19,442 bases of DNA, taken from positions 1 to 19,442 of the forward strand of contig JBDLID010000054.1 of NCBI GenBank assembly GCA_039715055.1. Reading direction: 5' to 3'. Position 1 is the stretch's first letter. Each line of letters starts with the position of its first letter. The translations under genes were made by a program, and so were the position numbers. Below the pieces are notes generated by a model, which was given only the letters and a program-made list of their open reading frames with translations, was not told the DNA's origin and searched no databases. Of this stretch, positions 14,697-19,442 are shown one piece after another. Source of the DNA: JBDLID01 sp039715055. Lineage in GTDB: Bacteria; Desulfobacterota; Desulfobulbia; Desulfobulbales; Desulfocapsaceae.

Positions 14697-17115
14697 GGAG
14701 TAACAAGTTGAGCTGATTGTAGGATTCCGCCTCACCATCATAGACATTGCGGCCCAGTTCAAATCCAACAACTCCTTCGAAACGGGGCGACATTGCGTAG
14801 CGTTGTTCATAACGTATGTGGCCAGTCCAGTCCTCTTCGTAGCCCTCCTGGCTGTAGAGACCGATGCCCGCCTCCAGCCGCTGGGTGATCCTGTTGTCAT
14901 AGTGACGAAAGAGAAGATGCTCACCACGCAGAGTCGCTTCAATGGAGATATCGGATGCAGGGTTGAAATAAGGGGCATCGTCCCTGCTGTTCTTTGATGC
15001 GTAAACAGACACTATCGTATCCAGATCGAAGTGGGGGATGTCGAGGAGCCGTTGGCTGAGGCTCATGTTGGCGTTAATGCGCTCGTTGTTGTCGGAAAAC
15101 CACGCTGAACCAAATGTTATGGCCAGCTGCCGTTGTTCGCTCCAGCGGTAATCCATGGAGGCCTTAATGGTGTCGGAGCTGATTCCGTAATAAAGTGATC
15201 GCAGCGGGGTGGAAATGGAAAAGAGTTCTCCGCTCAGTGTAAAGTGCCAGAAGTCGTCAGGGCTGAAGCCCGCACGAAGTATTCCTCCGACCTCATCAAC
15301 TGTGGAGTCGTTATTATGGATAGCGGCTGCACCACTCCAGAAACGGTTTTGATACTCAAGCCCACCGCCATAGCGCAGCAGACTCTCTTCCCCTTCCGGG
15401 ATTTCACTCCAGGCATAATAGCCCCGCGCATTTATGCGAATATGGTCGTTGATGGGCACAGAGAATATCTCAGCCGATGTGATCAGGCCCCTTCCGTCCT
15501 GTTCAGGTCCCTCTGAGTTGGACAGGACAAGGTCAGCCCACAGGGAGGTTCGCCGCTGCCAGTCAAAATCCTGCAGGGTGGTCAGGGTCACCCGCTCCAT
15601 GGGGGACTGTTCTTGCAAATGATGGAGCAATGACTCTGCAGCACTGAACTCATGAAACTGCATGTGGCTTGCGGCTATTCCCGCTGTCGCTCCACCGTTT
15701 TCCCTGTGAAGCATTAGCGCTTCTTTATACCTCTTTTCCGCCTGTCGCGGCCATCCCCGGGCCAGGGCCACATCACCCGTCGACTGCTGAATCCATGAGT
15801 GGGCCGGTGCATGGCTGCTCAGGTCATTGATCCGCTGCCATGCCTCATCAAGCTGGTCGCCGTAGAGGCGCGCCAGGGCAGCTGAAACTGCCGCATCGAG
15901 GGCGGGGGGATTGGGGTACTGGTGATTTGAGCCCTGAAAGATCTTGAATTGCGGGGTTGCCTGTACAAGAGAATCAATCAGCTGGTAGGCGGCAGCAAAG
16001 TCTTCGTCTTCGACGGAGGCGTAGAAAAGGGAAATTTTGCAGCGGAAGTTATCAGGCTCCCGGTCCAGTGCCTCCTTGAGGAGTACGCGTGCGGCCGCCG
16101 GTTGCTTTCGGCTAAGCTCCGCATCTCCGGCAGCCTGAATTACGTAAGAGGGGAGCGGGCCGGTCTGTGCCAGCTCTTGATAGAGCTGAACAGCGCTGTC
16201 GGCGAGACCGATTTGCTGCAGGGAGACGACCATGTCGTATTGAATACGCCGTGCCTGTTCTTTACTCTCTGGATTATCGTCCAGGAGATTCAGCGCCATC
16301 AGCTGCAGGTGCAGACCATGCAGCGAATTAAAGACAGATTCACGGCGGTTTTTTGCTGTTTGGCCACTCCACCTCAGTTGTACTGCTCCCTGCAGAGCAA
16401 GAAGAGCAGCTTTTTCCTCCCGGCTGAAAAGATGTGGAGAAGCCGTTGCCATTGTCAGGGCCGGTCCGGGTGCCCCCATGTGCTGGAGGCTGTGGACCGT
16501 GCCGCGGATGGCCTCTTTGTCATCCGGATTTTGCTCAAGGAGAAACTGGTATTTCTTAAGGGCAGCGGCGTAATTGCCTTCACTGCTGTGGAGATAGGCC
16601 AGAACCCTGTGGTAAGCATCACTCTTCGACGAGCGGGCGGCAAGTTCTTCCAGGATGGAACGGGCTCTATCCATTTGGTCCAAATCAATGAGGAACCGGG
16701 CCTTACGGACGATGTAGGCTCGATTGTCTGGAAAGAGGCTGAGCAGATAGTCGAGGGTTTTCAGCCCCTCATCATAGCGCTGCAGGGAACGGAGAGCATC
16801 AAGTACCGTGGTCTGCACATATTCGGGGAATTCTCTAATATCACGGGAGTTGTACAGCTCCAAAGCCTTCTGCTTCTTTTCGTCCCATACCAGGACGACG
16901 ATGAGGTCGCTGAGGAGAGCCAGGTCGGCCGGGTCTTTCCGGTACAGTGATTCCAGTTTCTGAACCGCCTCAGTTGTACCGCCCTCTCGTGCAAGTGCCA
17001 CAGCGTCCTGGTGTGTTGTCCCGGCCTTACCCGAGGCAGGGACAAGCAGGAAGAAGAGGAAAAAGACAGATAAATGGAGTGCAGCCCGTTTTGTCAGGTA
17101 ATCCCATGTCGTCAT
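14683..17115 (-). CDS. pgaA: PgaA, PNAG export porin with TPR domain
   Basis: An 810-residue outer-membrane protein that lets partly deacetylated PNAG leave the periplasm. A signal peptide (about 1-31, LHLSVFFLFFLLVPASGKAG) is followed by tetratricopeptide repeats to about residue 500 (for example DALRSLQRYDEGLKTLDYLL, AYHRVLAYLHSSEGNYAAALKKY, AGDAELSRKQPAAARVLLKEAL), then a region with alternating aromatic beta strands typical of an outer-membrane barrel, ending in LLLHVKL. E. coli PgaA has 807 residues. The ATG at 17115 has AGGGA seven bases upstream. It heads the pgaABCD operon; its stop overlaps pgaB. Confidence 0.93.
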   Translation of the reverse strand: MTTWDYLTKRAALHLSVFFLFFLLVPASGKAGTTHQDAVALAREGGTTEAVQKLESLYRKDPADLALLSDLIVVLVWDEKKQKALELYNSRDIREFPEYVQTTVLDALRSLQRYDEGLKTLDYLLSLFPDNRAYIVRKARFLIDLDQMDRARSILEELAARSSKSDAYHRVLAYLHSSEGNYAAALKKYQFLLEQNPDDKEAIRGTVHSLQHMGAPGPALTMATASPHLFSREEKAALLALQGAVQLRWSGQTAKNRRESVFNSLHGLHLQLMALNLLDDNPESKEQARRIQYDMVVSLQQIGLADSAVQLYQELAQTGPLPSYVIQAAGDAELSRKQPAAARVLLKEALDREPDNFRCKISLFYASVEDEDFAAAYQLIDSLVQATPQFKIFQGSNHQYPNPPALDAAVSAALARLYGDQLDEAWQRINDLSSHAPAHSWIQQSTGDVALARGWPRQAEKRYKEALMLHRENGGATAGIAASHMQFHEFSAAESLLHHLQEQSPMERVTLTTLQDFDWQRRTSLWADLVLSNSEGPEQDGRGLITSAEIFSVPINDHIRINARGYYAWSEIPEGEESLLRYGGGLEYQNRFWSGAAAIHNNDSTVDEVGGILRAGFSPDDFWHFTLSGELFSISTPLRSLYYGISSDTIKASMDYRWSEQRQLAITFGSAWFSDNNERINANMSLSQRLLDIPHFDLDTIVSVYASKNSRDDAPYFNPASDISIEATLRGEHLLFRHYDNRITQRLEAGIGLYSQEGYEEDWTGHIRYEQRYAMSPRFEGVVGFELGRNVYDGEAESYNQLNLLLHVKL

Positions 17116-17145
17116 GACAAATTCCCTGTAATTATTCGGCTGGTG

Positions 17146-17164
17146 TCAACTAGTTACCAGTTGA
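17146..17164. promoter_or_regulatory. Dyad TCAACT-N7-AGTTGA upstream of pgaA
   Basis: A perfect 6-bp inverted pair separated by seven bases lies about 30 bp upstream of the pgaA ATG, and a TTGACA reads into it on the minus strand. It may be an operator for the pga operon. No GEMM-type cyclic di-GMP riboswitch motif was seen in this region. Confidence 0.35.
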
Positions 17165-17229
17165 TCTTACACTGACAAAGGAGAATCAGCAAAAATTCTT
17201 TTCACAGGCGTTTGAACAGAATATTTTTT

Positions 17230-17387
17230 TGTAACTGTTCAGCTGCACTCCATCTTGTCCCATTTAAGCCTTCTCACATAGCACAAGTTAAGGGTACCAA
17301 CCTGAAGCACACCCGGAGTCTACGCTTACCTGAACAGTTACAGTTCCCTGCTTAGGGACGCATCCAGTTTTACGCTGAATAGTTACA
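17230..17387. mobile_element. MITE-like element or IS remnant with 14-bp inverted ends
   Basis: TGTAACTGTTCAGC (17230-17243) is inverted at GCTGAATAGTTACA (17374-17387; 13 of 14 match), with an internal exact copy CTGAACAGTTACA at 17330-17342. Both outer ends abut T runs (six T on the left, eight on the right), which could be a target duplication in a poly-T site. There is no transposase inside 158 bp. I do not know the family; a non-mobile repeat is possible. Confidence 0.45.
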
Positions 17388-17397
17388 TTTTTTTTAT

Positions 17398-17523
17398 CTC
17401 ACCTCATCGATTGAGCCGGAATTTCTGACTGACCTCACGCCGAAAAAGATAAACCGGGCAGCACAGTACTGGAATGGGGTAGATATCTCAAGTAACCAAT
17501 GGAAAAAACGGAAAAAATTATAG
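17398..17523 (+). pseudogene. Possible coding remnant next to the MITE-like element
   Basis: An open frame ending at TAG 17521-17523 reads IEPEFLTDLTPKKINRAAQ, then YWNGVDISSSNQWKKRKKL. It has no ATG and no ribosome-binding site, and its end overlaps mutM on the other strand by six bases. The composition is protein-like, as if a 3' fragment of a gene lost its start to the adjacent element. I do not recognise it and it may be chance. Confidence 0.2.
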
Positions 17524-18357
17524 CACCATTGGCTGACACTGTGGGCAGAAGTAGGCGGCCCGGCCGCCCACCTGCTTTTTGCTGATCTCTGTTGAACAGT
17601 TTGGACAAGGGGCTCCTGCCTTGCCGTAGACCTTGAAATTCATCTGGAAATAGCCCCGATTTCCTGAGGCATCAAGAAAGTCGCTGATGGTTGAGCCACC
17701 GCAGTTAATGGCGTGGCGAAGAATTTTGCGAATCAGCCGGTGCAGCTTTCTCCACTGGGCGGTGTCAAGTGTTCCTGCAGGCTGTTCCGGATGAATGCCT
17801 GCAGCAAAGAGCGATTCGTTGGCGTAGATGTTGCCGATTCCGGCAACGATTCGGCCGTCCATGAGAAAGGTCTTGATCCCTGCTGTTTTTGAGCGGGCCC
17901 GTTCAGAGAGGTAGGCGCTGCTGCACTTGCGGGAAAATGGTTCGGGGCCGACATTTTTAAAGAGCGTCTTTTCGACCTGTTTCGCCTCGTCCGGCGTCAG
18001 CAGCTGGACCGACCCGAAGCGCCTCGGGTCATGGAGTCGCAATTCGTGGTCGTTGTCCAGTCTCCAGATGACATGGTCATGTTTTTGACCGATTGTGTCC
18101 GCAGCAAAGACCCCGAGGGTCCCGCTCATCCCCAGGTGGATGATGAGAAGGTCTCTGTTTTCCGCCTCGATGAGCAGGTATTTTGCCCGCCGCTTGACCT
18201 CGCTGATCCGTTGACCTGCCAGACGCTGCGCCATTTTTTCCATGGGCACAGGTACACGCAGGTTTTTTCCGCTGGAGTCCAGCGAGATGATTTGATGACC
18301 GATGAGGTGCGGTCTGAGACCGCGGCAGATGACTTCGACTTCCGGAAGTTCGGGCAT
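17518..18357 (-). CDS. mutM: Formamidopyrimidine-DNA glycosylase (Fpg/MutM)
   Basis: A 279-residue DNA-repair enzyme that removes oxidised purines such as 8-oxoguanine and nicks the strand. The N-terminal PELPEVE carries the catalytic Pro2/Glu3; the second catalytic Lys is K59 in RRAKYLL. The helix-two-turn-helix region (AGIKTFLMDGRIVAGIGNIYANE) and the C-terminal zinc finger C251-x2-C254 with C271-x2-C274, including R266, are intact. Length is normal (E. coli 269). The start codon is fixed by the obligatory MPELPE. It stands alone and is divergent from the AlgX/AlgJ-like gene at 18619. Confidence 0.97.
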   Translation of the reverse strand: MPELPEVEVICRGLRPHLIGHQIISLDSSGKNLRVPVPMEKMAQRLAGQRISEVKRRAKYLLIEAENRDLLIIHLGMSGTLGVFAADTIGQKHDHVIWRLDNDHELRLHDPRRFGSVQLLTPDEAKQVEKTLFKNVGPEPFSRKCSSAYLSERARSKTAGIKTFLMDGRIVAGIGNIYANESLFAAGIHPEQPAGTLDTAQWRKLHRLIRKILRHAINCGGSTISDFLDASGNRGYFQMNFKVYGKAGAPCPNCSTEISKKQVGGRAAYFCPQCQPMVL

Positions 18358-18546
18358 GGCTTTTTTCTGTTATCGGAGAAATGATGACGTTCTGGACTAT
18401 AAAAAAAACTGTCTTACAGCTATACCATTTAGGTGACCGTTTCACGAGCGGATAGTGGACAGCCGGTTGAGGCCTGATTCCTGTCTTAACGGGTATGGGT
18501 GTGCTGGAATTCCGGATGAAGAAACCGGGTTTTTACGAGGAAAAAT

Positions 18547-18552
18547 TTGACA
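18547..18552 (+). promoter_or_regulatory. Weak candidate -35 box for the right-edge SGNH gene
   Basis: TTGACA is perfect, but the sequence 17-18 bases later (GTAATT/TAATTG) is a poor -10, so this is only a hint. Confidence 0.25.
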
Positions 18553-18618
18553 CACCGCTTGTCCGGATGGTAATTGAGCTCTCACCTGCTCTTTTATTCG
18601 TGTGATACCCTGCAAGCC

Positions 18619-19442
18619 ATGATGCGACTCTTTCCTTTTAACAACAGACGCCTGCCAGCTTTGCTGCTCAGCGCAATTTTCATTTTCGCCATCACTGCCC
18701 CTGCGGTTTTTCAGCTGCTGCAGGGAAGCAAAACGGTCTCAGAAGTTGAAAAACGCACTCTTACGACTTTTCCGGATGTGTCCTGGAACCTTGGCTCATG
18801 GCAGAATTTCCCTAAGCGTTTTGAAGAGTATTACAGGGATCATTTTGGCGGACGCGATCAACTCGTCGGCCTGTACAACTCTATACTCTATCACTGGTTG
18901 TCCATGTCTCCCGTCAAGAGTGTAGTCGTCGGTCGACAGGACTGGCTCTTTGGTAACCTGGACGGCTCACTGCGTGATTATTTGGGAGGCTACAGCACAG
19001 ACTCGGTGCGCCTTGAAAAATTCAGCCAGGCTCTTGAAATACGTCGGGACTGGCTGGCGCAGATGGGTATTCGTTATCTCTTTGTGCCGGTGCCCAACAA
19101 GATGATGGTCTATGATGAATACCTTCCCCGCCGGATGCAAAGGCATAAGGGAACCACCTTTTACGAGCAGTTTGTTTCCTCTCTGAAAAGAGATAATGAT
19201 TTTGTCGATTATATCGACCTCCTCGACCTGCTCATCTCCAGAAAAAACGAGGGACAGCTCTATTACAGGACCGACAGCCACTGGAACTCCTATGGCGCCT
19301 TTCTGGCCCAGCAGGCCATTGTCGGTCGACTGAAGAAGTGGTTCCCGCAGCTTGCATTGATCCCGGCGGATGGGCTGGAAAAGAGCAGCACCATCTACAA
19401 AAAAGGCGATCTGGTCGTGATGCTCAATATGGAAGGAGAGTT
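18619..19442 (+). CDS. AlgX/AlgJ-like SGNH O-acyltransferase, second copy (3' end off window)
   Basis: At least 274 residues. The N-terminus has an anchor (about 12-34, LPALLLSAIFIFAITAPAVF), then the typical AlgJ/AlgX head: SEVEKRTLTTFPDVSWN, FPKRFEEYYRDHFGGRDQLVGLYN and VVGRQDWLFGN. The DxH catalytic motif is intact at D219/H221 in YRTDSHWN. The nucleophile Ser (GDS) should lie beyond the window edge. Unlike the 679-residue relative at 7290-9329, it lacks the large N-terminal membrane and beta domain. Two in-frame ATGs (18619, 18622) are adjacent and no strong ribosome-binding site is seen. A partner MBOAT gene may follow outside the window. Confidence 0.88.
   Translation, partial: MMRLFPFNNRRLPALLLSAIFIFAITAPAVFQLLQGSKTVSEVEKRTLTTFPDVSWNLGSWQNFPKRFEEYYRDHFGGRDQLVGLYNSILYHWLSMSPVKSVVVGRQDWLFGNLDGSLRDYLGGYSTDSVRLEKFSQALEIRRDWLAQMGIRYLFVPVPNKMMVYDEYLPRRMQRHKGTTFYEQFVSSLKRDNDFVDYIDLLDLLISRKNEGQLYYRTDSHWNSYGAFLAQQAIVGRLKKWFPQLALIPADGLEKSSTIYKKGDLVVMLNMEGE

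Larger units (their letters stand above)
17116..17517. other. Intergenic region between pgaA and mutM
   Basis: About 400 bp. It holds the pgaA dyad and ribosome-binding site, a MITE-like element at 17230-17387, a GGTACC site (TTAAGGGTACC, 17288-17298) resembling the repeat at 11117-11135, and a short open frame reaching into the mutM 3' end. No intact gene is visible. Confidence 0.6.

Noticed and set aside
15949..16950. Plus-strand open frame opposite pgaA (also 12948-13850 opposite pgaB)
   Set aside because: Antisense to well-supported genes and without recognisable domains.
17116..17517. Cyclic di-GMP (GEMM) riboswitch upstream of pgaA
   Set aside because: No conserved GEMM core pattern was found on the transcribed strand.

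Overview
The window (about 19.4 kb, GC in the mid-50s by eye) looks like chromosome from an anaerobic, Sec-using Desulfobacterota bacterium, possibly Desulfobulbales. This is an inference from an HdrC-MvhD-MetV redox module of the kind tied to the Wood-Ljungdahl methyl branch, a MoeA paralogue, a likely selenocysteine codon in a permease, and an MBOAT/pga exopolysaccharide region. No tRNA, rRNA, CRISPR array or intact insertion sequence was seen.

Left part (1-2995, all minus strand): the N-terminal end of an Rrf2 regulator (cut by the window edge); a metal-efflux-type permease of the SO_0444/ArsP-like family; then elbB and hpt, a two-gene unit. The permease is the most striking item. Two ORFs in the same frame are separated by one UGA that falls exactly on the first Cys of the family's P-L-C-S-C-G signature, with a 7-bp hairpin whose apical loop begins 17 nt after the UGA. 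This fits a selenoprotein of 402 residues with Sec70 better than a pseudogene.

Middle (3151-7265): a plus-strand operon for a four-cluster HdrC-like ferredoxin protein, an MvhD-type electron-transfer subunit and MetV, ending in a strong intrinsic terminator. It is followed by a divergent moeA and by two small membrane proteins of unknown function. HdrA, HdrB and MetF are absent here, so the partners must be encoded elsewhere or the complex is unusual.

Right part (7290-19442): a cell-surface polysaccharide region. pgaABCD (minus strand, every junction overlapping) encodes poly-beta-1,6-N-acetylglucosamine (PNAG) synthesis, partial deacetylation and export. Downstream on the same strand is an AlgI-like MBOAT acyltransferase plus a large AlgX/AlgJ-like SGNH protein with an extra membrane/beta-domain N-terminus; a second AlgX/AlgJ-like gene runs off the right edge on the plus strand. 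mutM lies between. Together these suggest synthesis of an O-acylated exopolysaccharide, though the link between the acylation pair and PNAG is only by proximity. Intergenic regions hold a perfect 19-bp inverted repeat (between pgaD and the MBOAT gene), a MITE-like 158-bp element upstream of pgaA, and a GAATATCGAATG-type intergenic repeat upstream of the permease.
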